A stretch of DNA of 64,000 nt from Gluconobacter cadivus (GCF_015244745.1 NZ_JABCQI010000001.1:372001-436000); one strand, 5' to 3'. Shown: positions 37,461 to 46,817, counted from the stretch's first letter. A program made the numbers and translations. Notes: generated by a model from the sequence alone, not told the origin.

Positions 37461-39032
37461 TCAGGACAGAGCTTCCGGCTCCCGACGCTCGCGCTTGGTC
37501 AGGAGCTTGTTCAGTGCATGAATATAAGCACGGACAGCGGACACCACCGTATCGGCATCAGCCCCCTGCCCGTCCACGAGCTTGCCGTTTTCCTGCAAAC
37601 GCACGGTCGTGCGCGCCTGCGCATCCGTGCCTTCCGTGACGTTCGCCACCGAGAACAGCGCCAGTTCGGCTGTGTGCGGGAACGCTTCACCAATGGCGCG
37701 GAAAGCGGCATCGACCGGGCCGTTACCACTGACCGCAGCGTACTGAATGGCGCCGTCCACGCTGATTTCGAGCTTGGCCTGAGACTTCTGCTTCGTCCCG
37801 GAAGCCAGTTCCAACGAGATCAGGTGGACCCGCTCATGATCGCGGCTCTCGTCATCGACAAGGGCGCGGATATCGTCGTCGAACACGACTTTCTTGCTGT
37901 CAGCCAGATCCTTGAAACGCGCAAAAGCAGCGTTCAGAGCCTCGTCTTCCAGCGGCGGGTAGCCGAGCTGCGCCAGCTTGTCGCGGAACGCCGCGCGGCC
38001 GGAATGCTTGCCCATGACCAGCGAGGTCTTGTTCCAGCCCACGCTCTCCGGCGTCATGATTTCGTAGGTCGCAGCGTTTTTCAGGATGCCGTCCTGATGG
38101 ATGCCGCTTTCATGCGCGAATGCATTGCGCCCGACGATGGCCTTGTTCGGCTGCACGTCAAAGCCCGTGATCGTGGCCAGCATGCGCGACATGCCCAGCA
38201 GCTTCGTCGTCTCGATGCCGGTCGTCTTGCCGTACTGGTCGTGACGGGTCCGCAGGGCCATGACGATTTCTTCAAGCGCTGCATTGCCCGCGCGTTCGCC
38301 AATGCCGTTGATCGTGCATTCGATCTGACGGGCGCCACCCTCGACGGAGGCCAGCGTGTTGGCGACGCCGAGGCCCAGATCATTGTGGTTATGGGCGGAG
38401 AAAATTACCTGATCCGCACCCGGAACGCGCTCGCGCAGCATGGTGAAGATCGCGCGCATTTCTTCCGGCGTAGCAAAACCGACCGTATCGGGGATGTTAA
38501 TCGTGTTCGCGCCATTGCGGATCGCCATTTCGACGCAGCGACACAGGAAGTCGGGATCGGTCCGCGAGCCGTCCTCGGCCGACCATTCCACGTCATCCGT
38601 GTACTGACGGGCCTTCTGGTTGCCGGACGCGATGATGTCCAGAACTGTTTCCGGCTCCATCCGCAGCTTGTACTTCATGTGCAGCGGAGACGTGGAAATG
38701 AAGTTGTGGATGCGCGGGCGCTCGGCCTTTTTCAGCGCCTCGCCACAGGATTCGATATCGCGCTTGCCACCACTGCGGGCCAGACCGCAGATCACCGAAC
38801 CACGAACGTCCTCGGCAATCCGGCGCACACTCTCGAAATCGCCTTCGGACGCCACGGGGAACCCGGCTTCAATCACATCCACGCCCAGAGCGCTCAGCGC
38901 ATGAGCCATGCGGAGCTTTTCTTCGAGGTTCATCGAAAAGCCGGGGGACTGTTCGCCGTCGCGCAGCGTGGTGTCGAAAATGATGACGCGGTCGTCGGCG
39001 ATGGTGCCGAAAGACGGGTGATGGAAAGTCAT
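37461..39032 (-). CDS. leuA: 2-isopropylmalate synthase
   Basis: First committed enzyme of leucine synthesis: acetyl-CoA plus 2-oxoisovalerate. 523 residues. FDTTLRDGEQSPGFSMN opens the TIM barrel; SAHNHNDLGLGVAN near 210 holds the metal-binding His pair; NAFAHESGIHQDG and a C-terminal regulatory domain (about 395-510) for leucine feedback are present. Preceded by a leucine-rich leader ORF and alternative hairpins, listed separately, which point to attenuation in addition to feedback. Confidence 0.96.
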   Translation of the reverse strand: MTFHHPSFGTIADDRVIIFDTTLRDGEQSPGFSMNLEEKLRMAHALSALGVDVIEAGFPVASEGDFESVRRIAEDVRGSVICGLARSGGKRDIESCGEALKKAERPRIHNFISTSPLHMKYKLRMEPETVLDIIASGNQKARQYTDDVEWSAEDGSRTDPDFLCRCVEMAIRNGANTINIPDTVGFATPEEMRAIFTMLRERVPGADQVIFSAHNHNDLGLGVANTLASVEGGARQIECTINGIGERAGNAALEEIVMALRTRHDQYGKTTGIETTKLLGMSRMLATITGFDVQPNKAIVGRNAFAHESGIHQDGILKNAATYEIMTPESVGWNKTSLVMGKHSGRAAFRDKLAQLGYPPLEDEALNAAFARFKDLADSKKVVFDDDIRALVDDESRDHERVHLISLELASGTKQKSQAKLEISVDGAIQYAAVSGNGPVDAAFRAIGEAFPHTAELALFSVANVTEGTDAQARTTVRLQENGKLVDGQGADADTVVSAVRAYIHALNKLLTKRERREPEALS

Positions 39033-39053
39033 GATTGTGATCGTCTCGTCTGG

Positions 39054-39127
39054 TTCAGGGTGGCTTTCGGTCTGTTATCCCCTGAACGCAACGGAGCGCT
39101 GTCCGCCTAGAATAAGGCGTTCAGGGG
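39054..39127 (-). promoter_or_regulatory. mutually exclusive hairpins in the leuA leader
   Basis: Reading the minus strand, arm A (plus 39117-39127, CCCCTGAACGC) can pair over 11 bp with arm B (39079-39089, GCGTTCAGGGG); B can instead pair over 7 bp with arm C (39054-39060, CCCTGAA), 21 bases before the leuA start. Arm A overlaps the stop codon of the leader ORF. This is the logic of ribosome-mediated attenuation; there is no U-run after C, so control would be translational or Rho-linked. Confidence 0.5.
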
Positions 39128-39165
39128 CCGATAAGTCGAAGCGAGAGGATCGAAAGAAACGTCAT
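39121..39165 (-). CDS. putative leuA leader peptide, 14 residues
   Basis: ATG-initiated frame MTFLSILSLRLIGP: four Leu codons (CTT, CTC, CTT, CTT) and two Ile codons out of 14. It ends 88 bases before leuA on the same strand, with its TGA inside arm A of the leader hairpin. No strong ribosome site is seen before it, and no other in-frame start lies upstream. Confidence 0.5.
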   Translation of the reverse strand: MTFLSILSLRLIGP

Positions 39166-39241
39166 GGCTGCGTTAAATGACCGATTCTTGCGCCATGCGC
39201 AACCCGCATGATCATAAAGTCTCCCCCGCGCACAAAGCGGG

Positions 39242-40111
39242 TCAGCCGGTCATGACACCGGAATGCGTTGCGAAATAACGGTCTATGGCGGTTTTCATGG
39301 CACTGGCGACCTGTGTGCGATGCACGGCCTGACGCAGGGCGGCTTCATCAAGCCGGTTCGACATGAAGCCCATCTCGACCAGCACCGATGGAATTTCGGA
39401 AGATTTCAAAACCACGAACGCCGCATGACGTGACGGATGGGTCAGGAGGCCGATCCTGTTCCGGAACGAATTGACCACACTGGCTGCCATATGGGCCGAC
39501 CCCCGACGCGTTTCTTCCGAAACGAGGCTCGCGAGAATCTGCTGCACATCGGGCGACATTCCATGAAAGGCCGGTCCGGCAAAGCGATCGGCACTGTTCT
39601 CCGTCCGTGCAAGGGATGCTGTCTGCGCGTCCGACGCCCCGCCTGAAAGTGTGTAAACACTCGCGCCCCGCACATCTCTGTCATGCAGGGCATCGGCATG
39701 CATGGAAATAAAGAGATGCGCTTGATGCCGTTGTGCCAGTTCGACACGTCCTTCAAGCGGAATGAACCGGTCTTCGGAACGGGTCATGGCAACACGGTAC
39801 TGACCCGAAGCCAGAAGCTGGCGGCTCAGTTCTAACGCTGCGGCTTCGGCAATATGCTTTTCATAGGTACCGGAAACCCCGATGGCGCCAGGGTCTTTGC
39901 CGCCATGTCCGGGGTCCAGCATCACGAGAGGTTTCGGGGGCGGAGCCCCACGATGCACAGCGGGAGCGTGCAGCTTTGCGTGAACCGGGTGACGTCCGAA
40001 GGCTGTCAGAGGCGTCAGCAGAGACACTCCCGAAAGACCGCCGAAAGCCAATATGCGTCGCGTCAGCATCCCTTGTTTCCCGGTTGCAGCGGTGAATGAC
40101 GAAACAACCAT
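39242..40111 (-). CDS. N-acetylmuramoyl-L-alanine amidase, AmiC type
   Basis: Zinc amidase splitting the stem peptide from murein during division, 289 residues. DPGHGGKDPGAIG has the first zinc His; a Glu follows in TYEKHIAEAA; ISMHADALHDRDVRGASVY the second zinc His; and VEMGFMSNRLDE the catalytic Glu. The N terminus holds LTRRILAFGG, a twin-arginine-like signal, so export may use the Tat system as for E. coli AmiA/AmiC. ATG at 40111, with an alternative at 40069 that would start right at that signal. No AMIN domain is present. Confidence 0.9.
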   Translation of the reverse strand: MVVSSFTAATGKQGMLTRRILAFGGLSGVSLLTPLTAFGRHPVHAKLHAPAVHRGAPPPKPLVMLDPGHGGKDPGAIGVSGTYEKHIAEAAALELSRQLLASGQYRVAMTRSEDRFIPLEGRVELAQRHQAHLFISMHADALHDRDVRGASVYTLSGGASDAQTASLARTENSADRFAGPAFHGMSPDVQQILASLVSEETRRGSAHMAASVVNSFRNRIGLLTHPSRHAAFVVLKSSEIPSVLVEMGFMSNRLDEAALRQAVHRTQVASAMKTAIDRYFATHSGVMTG

Positions 40112-40637
40112 ACAGCACGAAACCCTGTCAGGAACATGGCAGAAGGCTTAGGCCGACATCGCCCCACGCAGAAATGAAAAATGCCGCCTCTACCCCGGAC
40201 TTGCCACAGACAGCAGTTTCGGTCATCCTGCGCGACAGGGACCTGTAAAGCGCGGTCCGACCGGATACGGGCCTTAACCTTTCCCGTGCCGCTCCCGCCT
40301 TTTCCTGTCCCCGCCACGACGTCCCGTCGTTTGACAGATGCGCGACTAGCCTTCCGCACCCTGTCCTGACCGGATCGAACTGGTGATATGTCACTCCGGT
40401 ACAGGCCAGACGCCCGTCCGGATCAGGTTTTTCATCCGGCTCCGGAGTTCCGGACCGGCCGTCTGTTCAGGGGACGAATGTCACTCAACGTGCTCGCAGC
40501 CAACAACCTCAGTGAAACGGGACCCAACATGTCCCGTCGCTGTGCGTTCGGACTGCGCCGTTCCCCCCACCCCACACAATCTGACGTTCCCCCCGGCCCA
40601 GGCAGCCATTGCGGAGCGTCGTGGAGTTCAGTGTTCC
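40112..40637. other. 526-bp gap holding the rne leader
   Basis: No convincing gene. It separates the amidase and divergent rne starts. TTGACA at 40331 lacks a clear -10 at the right spacing. Several GC-rich inverted segments (for example CCTGA..CCGG at about 40365 with CCGGaTCAGG at about 40418) could fold in a long rne 5' leader. RNase E genes are often autoregulated through such leaders. Confidence 0.45.
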
Positions 40638-43469
40638 ATGACCAAGCGTATGCTCATCGACACCACGCACGCGGAAGAAACGCGTGTTGTGGTCATGGAT
40701 GGTGACCGCGTCGAAGATTACGACGTCGAGACATCGACCAAGAAGCAGCTCAAGGGCAATATTTATCTTGCCAAGGTCATTCGCGTAGAGCCGAGCCTTC
40801 AGGCTGCTTTCGTCGAATATGGCGGCAACCGCCACGGCTTCCTCGCCTTCAGCGAAATCCACCCGGACTATTTCCAGATTCCTGTCGCAGATCGCGAAAA
40901 GCTCATCGCGCTCCAGGAAGAGGAAATTGCCGAACGCGGTGATGCCGAAGATGCGGCCGACAACGAAACGGTTTCCGAAGACGCTTCCGAAAGCGAAGAC
41001 GGTGACAACCACGACCGTCGTGCCCCCGAAACTGTTGGTGGCGAGCATGATACGGGCGAGGAAAGCGCATCATCACGTCGCACGGCCCGCTTCCTGCGCA
41101 ACTACAAGATTCAGGAAGTCATCCGCCGCCGTCAGGTGCTGCTGGTGCAGGTCGTCAAGGAAGAGCGCGGCAACAAGGGCGCGGCCCTGACCACCTACAT
41201 CTCCCTTGCCGGTCGCTATTGTGTCCTGATGCCAAACGCCCTGCGTGGCGGTGGCGTCTCGCGTAAAATCACCTCCGATGCTGACCGCCGCCGTCTGCGC
41301 GACGTGATTGCAGAACTGGACCTGCCGAAGTCCATGGCGATGATCGTCCGCACGGCTGGTGCCGGACGCCCGGCGCAGGAAGTGACGCGCGACTGCGAAT
41401 ATCTGCTTCAACTCTGGGATGATATCCGCTCCCACGCCCTGTCCTCGGTCGCGCCGACGCTGGTTTATGAGGAAGCAAGCCTCATCAAGCGCGTCATTCG
41501 CGATCTGTTTTCCAAGGACATCGAAGACATCCTCGTGGATGGCGAAGCCGCTTGGAAGAGCGCACGCGAGTTCATGCGCCTGCTGATGCCGAGCAACGCC
41601 AACAAGGTGAAGCTGTGGCAGAACCGCGGCCAGAGCCTGTTTGCGCGCTATAATGTCGAACACCATCTGGACGCGATGTTCTCGCCGACCGCTCGCCTGC
41701 CTTCGGGCGGCTATCTGGTCATCAACCAGACCGAAGCTCTCGTCGCCATCGACGTGAACTCCGGCAAGTCCACCTCGCAGCGCAACATTGAGGAAACGGC
41801 CCTGCGCACGAACCTCGAAGCCGCCGAGGAAGTGGGGCGCCAGCTCCGTCTGCGCGATCTGGCCGGGCTTGTCGTGATCGATTTCATCGACATGGAAAGC
41901 CGTCGCCACAACGCACAGGTGGAAAAGCGCCTCAAGGAAGCGCTGCGCTCCGACCGTGCGCGCATTCAGGTCGGGCATATTTCCCATTTCGGCCTGCTGG
42001 AAATGTCCCGCCAGCGCCTGCGCCCGTCCATCGCAGAATCCGTTCTCACGCCCTGCCCGCATTGTCAGGGCACCGGCTTCATCCGTGGGACGGAAAGCTC
42101 AGCCCTGCACGTTCTGCGCGCCATTGACGAAGAAGGTGCACGCCAGCGTTCAGCCGAAATCGAAGTCTATGTCGGCTCCGAGATCGCGCTTTATATTCTC
42201 AACCACAAGCGCTCGTGGCTTGCGGATATCGAACGGCATCATCGCATGCAGGTCATCTTCCGTACGGAAGAAAACCTTGCAGCGGCAGATATGCGGATCG
42301 AACGTCTGAAAGCCCAGATCCCGGCTCCGACACAGAGCCGCGCTCCGGAACGGACGGAACGCGCCATGGAGCGTGCACCGGAAAGCGTCCGCACAATCGA
42401 GATCATCGAAGAACAGGCTCCGATCGCCCTGCGGACGGAGACCCCGGTCGTCGATGCGGAAATCATCGAGGATGTTGTGCCGTCGGAAGGTCACGAAGAC
42501 AGCAACGATGGCCGTCGCCGCCGTCGCCGTCGCCGTCGTGGCGGTCGTCGGGAGCATAACGGAGACGTCGCAGCGGACGCACCGCAGGACCACATCGTCC
42601 ATGCGCCCGAAGAGCGTGAGACCCCGGTTGCGGACAGTGCCGACGAAAACGGCATCATTCCGGGCCGCCGTCGCACCCGCTTCAAGCGCGTTGTTAAGGA
42701 GTCCGAAGGCTCCGAAGCACCACACGCAGAGCCCGTGGCCGAAGCCCGCGAGTTGGCACCCCGGCGCCCTGCTCCGGCAGCGCGCCCTGCCGCACCGGCG
42801 CCCGTCGCCCGCAACCCGCGCCGCTGGGAAGAACGCGAAGAGCGTCCCGTCCAGCATCGCTATACAGGCCCAACACCTGCCGATCCGTTCGGCGGCAGCT
42901 TCGACATCTTCGACGTGATCGAACAGGCGGAATTTGAAGGGACGACACAGGCCCTTCAGACCGGGATCAGCCTCCCTGCGGATGTTGTGATCGAGCATAC
43001 TCCGGCTGTCGAAACGGTCGTTGTCGTGGAAGAGCCCGCAACCGAAGCTCCGGCAACGGAAGAGGCTCCGAAGGCCCGCCGTGGTCGCGGACGTCGCCCG
43101 GCCCGTGCCAAGGCGGTGGATGCCGCTCCTGCCGAGACGGTTCTGGAAGCCCCCGCAGCAGGCGTCGCTTCGGCTCCGGTTGCAGAAGAACCCGCAACCG
43201 AAGAGGCTCCCAAGCCCCGTCGGACCCGGGCCCGCCGCGCCCCGAAGACTGTTGCCGCTGAAGCTCCGGCCGAACCCGCTGCGGAAATCGTGGCAACTCC
43301 GGTAGAAGTCGCAGCGGAAGATCCTGCCAAGCCGAAGCGTGGCCGGACCCGTCGCACGCCGAAGGCTCCCGCTGTTGAGGCGCCTGCCGAGGATGGAAAC
43401 ATCCTTCAGCCGGTGAATATTGATGAAGTCGCTCCGGCTAAGCGTCGTGCAGGATGGTGGAAGCGCTGA
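40638..43469 (+). CDS. rne: ribonuclease E/G
   Basis: Endoribonuclease and degradosome scaffold, 943 residues. S1 domain at about 35-180, interrupted by an acidic insertion (about 93-146). DNase I-like catalytic region AIDVNSGKS near 370 and VIDFIDM near 413; zinc-link CPHCQGTG near 472. Arg-rich segments near 628 bind RNA, and three C-terminal blocks alternate Glu/Pro/Ala with Arg clusters. The last residues, KRRAGWWKR, match the GWW peptide by which alphaproteobacterial RNase E holds PNPase. ATG at 40638 gives MTKRMLIDTTHAEETRVVV; the upstream frame to 40383 is leader. Confidence 0.94.
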   Translation: MTKRMLIDTTHAEETRVVVMDGDRVEDYDVETSTKKQLKGNIYLAKVIRVEPSLQAAFVEYGGNRHGFLAFSEIHPDYFQIPVADREKLIALQEEEIAERGDAEDAADNETVSEDASESEDGDNHDRRAPETVGGEHDTGEESASSRRTARFLRNYKIQEVIRRRQVLLVQVVKEERGNKGAALTTYISLAGRYCVLMPNALRGGGVSRKITSDADRRRLRDVIAELDLPKSMAMIVRTAGAGRPAQEVTRDCEYLLQLWDDIRSHALSSVAPTLVYEEASLIKRVIRDLFSKDIEDILVDGEAAWKSAREFMRLLMPSNANKVKLWQNRGQSLFARYNVEHHLDAMFSPTARLPSGGYLVINQTEALVAIDVNSGKSTSQRNIEETALRTNLEAAEEVGRQLRLRDLAGLVVIDFIDMESRRHNAQVEKRLKEALRSDRARIQVGHISHFGLLEMSRQRLRPSIAESVLTPCPHCQGTGFIRGTESSALHVLRAIDEEGARQRSAEIEVYVGSEIALYILNHKRSWLADIERHHRMQVIFRTEENLAAADMRIERLKAQIPAPTQSRAPERTERAMERAPESVRTIEIIEEQAPIALRTETPVVDAEIIEDVVPSEGHEDSNDGRRRRRRRRRGGRREHNGDVAADAPQDHIVHAPEERETPVADSADENGIIPGRRRTRFKRVVKESEGSEAPHAEPVAEARELAPRRPAPAARPAAPAPVARNPRRWEEREERPVQHRYTGPTPADPFGGSFDIFDVIEQAEFEGTTQALQTGISLPADVVIEHTPAVETVVVVEEPATEAPATEEAPKARRGRGRRPARAKAVDAAPAETVLEAPAAGVASAPVAEEPATEEAPKPRRTRARRAPKTVAAEAPAEPAAEIVATPVEVAAEDPAKPKRGRTRRTPKAPAVEAPAEDGNILQPVNIDEVAPAKRRAGWWKR

Positions 43470-43493
43470 TCCGTCAGCACTTTCCATGCCTAT

Positions 43494-43531
43494 AAAAAAA
43501 GGCCGGTCAGGAAATCCTGACCGGCCTTTTT
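43494..43531. terminator. intrinsic terminator of rne
   Basis: AAAAAGGCCGGTCAGGA pairs perfectly with TCCTGACCGGCCTTTTT. U-runs on both strands would also end the converging minus-strand lipoprotein gene. Confidence 0.9.
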
Positions 43532-43561
43532 CTTTGATACTGAATGAAGGGGGGACCTGCT

Positions 43562-43921
43562 TCAGCGGCAGACGCTCTGCGCCCCTGTCGCCGCGATATA
43601 GGTACCGGTCAACGGCTGGAAACAGGCATTGCGCGGACAGGAACTCGTGCTGGCCAGACTTTGCGGATACAGCGCCGCACCAGCCTGTGCCTGTTCCTGA
43701 AGCGCTGATCCGCAGAGCGGTGTATTCAGCGGCGCGGAAGGATCATTGAACAGCTTCTTCTTGCCGTCTTCAGGCGCTTCTTCCGCCAGACCCGGCGCAA
43801 AATCCTGTGGCGGGATCCGGGCCTGCGTCGCAGCGGCGGCAGGGCGCGCGGGGGCCGTGGGCTGCTCGGCGCAGGCTGCAAGCAGTGGCAGGGCAAGGAG
43901 ACTCAACCAGAACGAACGCAT
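43562..43921 (-). CDS. hypothetical lipoprotein
   Basis: A 119-residue protein with a clear lipoprotein signal: hydrophobic LSLLALPLLAA then Cys16. The mature part has four further cysteines, three of them near the C terminus (TSSCPRNACF, then QSVCR), likely disulfide-bonded in the periplasm. No family recognised. It follows xseA by 36 bp on the same strand. Confidence 0.65.
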   Translation of the reverse strand: MRSFWLSLLALPLLAACAEQPTAPARPAAAATQARIPPQDFAPGLAEEAPEDGKKKLFNDPSAPLNTPLCGSALQEQAQAGAALYPQSLASTSSCPRNACFQPLTGTYIAATGAQSVCR

Positions 43922-43957
43922 GCAGACTCCGGATCGCAGATCAGATGGATGAAAAAA

Positions 43958-45511
43958 TCAAAGCCCAAGATCGCCCTGCGGCGACAAGCTGTCCAGTCTT
44001 GCGCCACGATCTCCATCCACGAAAGACAGAACGACGCGATCGGCAACAGGTCGGGCTTCCGCACTCGTAACAGGCTGTCCGTTCATATCCTGCACGAGCA
44101 CATAGCCGCGACTGAGAATGGCGCGAGGCGAGACGGCTTCAAGATGGCTGCCCAGCCCCTGAAGCCGCGCCTGCTGAAGACGGATGGCGCTTCTGAGAAC
44201 GTCCGGCGACAGGCGCTGACGTTCGGTGCGCAAATGGAAATTCTGGAGCGACCGCTGCCATGAGGCGTCCAGACCGCCGGACACCATCTGCAAGGCGGCA
44301 CGCCGACGTTCGATCAGTAACTCGGGGTTCGGCAGATGGGTAGTGGGGGCGTTCAGGCGAGCTCGGGCACGGCTGACGAGAAGTTCTGGCGCGGGCAGAC
44401 GCAGGGCCTGCAAACGCGCTTGGCTGCGTCCGATCAGAAGCTCCGGCGACGGCAGATGCATGCCCGGCGCATCAAGTCGATGCCGGACGCGCATGACGAA
44501 GGACGGCAATGCCAGATCGAGCCGCTGGCCGCGATCCTCCAGACGCATCCGGGCGGAATCCAGCAGCCCCGGCAGGTCGGGCAGACGGGCGGCGGCCTGA
44601 TCCAGTCGCGCGCGAGCTGTCTGAATGATGCGGGTCAGCGCACCCGTCAGACGGGCATTTCGGTGCGCCATGTCCGCAACCATTTCCGAGCGCAGCGGCA
44701 CGGCCATCTCGGCGGCGGCAGTCGGTGTCGGCGCGCGACGGTCTGAGACGAGATCGATCAGGGTCGTGTCGGTCTCATGCCCGACTGCGGAAATGACCGG
44801 AACCGGACAGGCCGCGACGGCGCGAAGGACGCGCTCGTCGTTGAACGCCATCAGGTCTTCAAGAGAGCCACCACCGCGCGCAACGATCAGCACATCCGGC
44901 GTGCGCGGACGGCGGACGGACATGCCCTCAATGGCGGCGGCAATCTGGGCCGCCGCGCCTTCGCCCTGCACCGGCACTGGCCAGAGCAGAACATCGCGTG
45001 GGAAGCGGCGGCTGATCGTCGTGATGATATCGTGCAGGACCGCACCGGAGCGCGATGTAATGACGCCTACGAGAGACGGCAGGAACGGTATGGCCTTCTT
45101 ACGCTCGGGGTCGAACAGTCCTTCTTCGAGCAGTTTGCGGCGCAGGCGCTCGATATTGGCGAGAAGCGCCCCCTCTCCTGCAAATTCCATGCGGTCGATG
45201 ACGAGCTGATAGCTGGAGCGTTCGCCATAGGCCGAAACGCGACCGGTCGCGATGACCTCGTTGCCATTCTCGGGAGCCATGCCGAGGCGCGAGACACTCC
45301 CCCGCCAGATCACACCCGCGATCTTGCCGCCTTCATCTTTAAGCGACAGGTAGATATGCCCGGACGGATAGCGCTTGAGTTCCGTGATCTCTCCGCGCAC
45401 GCGGACACGTCCGAATCCGGTCTCCAGAGTGCGTTTGATCGCCCCCGAAATCTCGGAAACCGAATATTGCGGTACATTCCCGCGGATCGACGCGCCATCA
45501 CTCTCCATCAT
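43958..45511 (-). CDS. xseA: exodeoxyribonuclease VII large subunit
   Basis: Large subunit of the single-strand DNA exonuclease, 517 residues. N-terminal OB-fold (VRGEITELKRYPSGHIYLSL and GVIWRG), catalytic domain with GVITSRSGAVLHDI, ARGGGSLEDLMAFND and VGHETDTTLID, then a long helical region. In that region a unit of about 22 residues, LPxPELLIxRxxARLxA, recurs three times between about 340 and 405, followed by the conserved SPRAILSRGYVLV. xseB is not in the window. Divergent from purD. Confidence 0.94.
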   Translation of the reverse strand: MMESDGASIRGNVPQYSVSEISGAIKRTLETGFGRVRVRGEITELKRYPSGHIYLSLKDEGGKIAGVIWRGSVSRLGMAPENGNEVIATGRVSAYGERSSYQLVIDRMEFAGEGALLANIERLRRKLLEEGLFDPERKKAIPFLPSLVGVITSRSGAVLHDIITTISRRFPRDVLLWPVPVQGEGAAAQIAAAIEGMSVRRPRTPDVLIVARGGGSLEDLMAFNDERVLRAVAACPVPVISAVGHETDTTLIDLVSDRRAPTPTAAAEMAVPLRSEMVADMAHRNARLTGALTRIIQTARARLDQAAARLPDLPGLLDSARMRLEDRGQRLDLALPSFVMRVRHRLDAPGMHLPSPELLIGRSQARLQALRLPAPELLVSRARARLNAPTTHLPNPELLIERRRAALQMVSGGLDASWQRSLQNFHLRTERQRLSPDVLRSAIRLQQARLQGLGSHLEAVSPRAILSRGYVLVQDMNGQPVTSAEARPVADRVVLSFVDGDRGARLDSLSPQGDLGL

Positions 45512-45577
45512 GGCGCCAGTCTATGCTACGCACGCCCTCAAACGAAGCCCATGAGTGCAGAATAAAGGATAAGCGGA

Positions 45578-46807
45578 ATGCGCGTTTTGCTGGTCGGTTC
45601 CGGAGGGCGTGAACATGCCCTGGCTACATGTCTTGCGCGCTCGCCGAGCCTAACCGCTCTTTATGCGGCGCCGGGCAATCCCGGAATGGCGTCCGTTGCA
45701 ACGCTCGTTCCGCTGAAAGCCGACGATGTTCTAGGTCTGGTCCGGTTCGCACAGGAACAGAAGATCGACCTGATCGTCCCCGGCCCGGAAGCGCCGCTGG
45801 TGGCCGGACTGGCAGACGCCTGTGCCGAAGCGGGCATTCCATGCGCCGGCCCGACGAAAGCTGCGGCCCTGCTGGAAGGCAGCAAGGCGTTTACGAAGGA
45901 CGTGGCCGATGCGGCCGGCATTCCGACCGCGCGCTGGGAGCGTTTTGAAGACGAGGCTCAGGCCATAGAGTTTGTGCGTCGTCGGGGCGCCCCCATCGTC
46001 ATCAAGGCGGACGGTCTGGCCGGTGGCAAGGGCGTCGTCGTGGCGCAGAGCGTGGATGAGGCTGAGGACGCCATCCGCAGGCTCGGCATGCCTCTCGTGA
46101 TCGAGGAATGTCTGGTGGGCGAGGAAGTCTCGCTTTTTGCCTTCTGCTCGGACGACAAGGCTGTTCTGATCGGCGCGGCCCGCGATCACAAGCGCCTTGG
46201 AGATGGCGATACCGGCCCGAACACCGGCGGCATGGGGGCGATTTCGCCTCCTCCGGCTTTCGGGCGCGAGATGCAGGAAAAGGCGCTCGACATCATGGTG
46301 CGCCCGATGCTGGCCGAGATGGTCCGCCGTGGGACGCCATTCCGGGGCGTAATCTTTGCCGGGCTGATGCTGACGACCGAAGGGCCGAAGCTGATCGAAT
46401 ATAATGTCCGTTTCGGCGACCCGGAAGCACAGGCCCTGCTGATCCGCCTACAATCAGACCTGCTGCCAATCCTTGCCGCACTGGCGCAGGGCAATCTGGA
46501 ACATGCCGCCGCCGAGTTCTCGGACGAACATTCGATCTCGCTGGTACTGGCCGCCAACGGTTATCCGGATGCCCCGAAAAAGGGTGGTCGGATCAGCGGA
46601 ATCGAACGCGCCGAAGCCGTTCCGGGCGTTTCGGTTTTCCATGCCGGAACGAAGCTGGCGGATGGCGTTCTAGTCGCGGATGGCGGCCGTGTCCTGACGG
46701 TCTGCGCCAAGGCGGCAACGCCGGAAGAGGCCCGCAAGCTGGCCTATGAAGGGGCGTCTGCGATCCAGTGGGAGGACAAGATTTTCCGTAACGATATCGG
46801 ATTGTAA
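45578..46807 (+). CDS. purD: phosphoribosylamine--glycine ligase
   Basis: ATP-grasp ligase of de novo purine synthesis, 409 residues. GSGGREHALA, PGPEAPLVAGLAD, KADGLAGGKGVVVA, EECLVGEEVSLFA, DHKRLGDGDTGPNTGGMGA and EYNVRFGDPEAQ are in family order. AAGGA upstream of the ATG. Slightly shorter at the C terminus than typical 420-430-residue forms; ends right where a sharply A/T-rich segment begins. Confidence 0.95.
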   Translation: MRVLLVGSGGREHALATCLARSPSLTALYAAPGNPGMASVATLVPLKADDVLGLVRFAQEQKIDLIVPGPEAPLVAGLADACAEAGIPCAGPTKAAALLEGSKAFTKDVADAAGIPTARWERFEDEAQAIEFVRRRGAPIVIKADGLAGGKGVVVAQSVDEAEDAIRRLGMPLVIEECLVGEEVSLFAFCSDDKAVLIGAARDHKRLGDGDTGPNTGGMGAISPPPAFGREMQEKALDIMVRPMLAEMVRRGTPFRGVIFAGLMLTTEGPKLIEYNVRFGDPEAQALLIRLQSDLLPILAALAQGNLEHAAAEFSDEHSISLVLAANGYPDAPKKGGRISGIERAEAVPGVSVFHAGTKLADGVLVADGGRVLTVCAKAATPEEARKLAYEGASAIQWEDKIFRNDIGL

Positions 46808-46817
46808 TTTTTACAAC

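Noticed and set aside
40331-40360. TTGACA as an rne promoter
   Set aside because: No acceptable -10 element at 16-18 bases.
42150-43487. 445-codon minus-strand frame opposite rne
   Set aside because: Shadow produced by the repetitive GC-rich rne tail.
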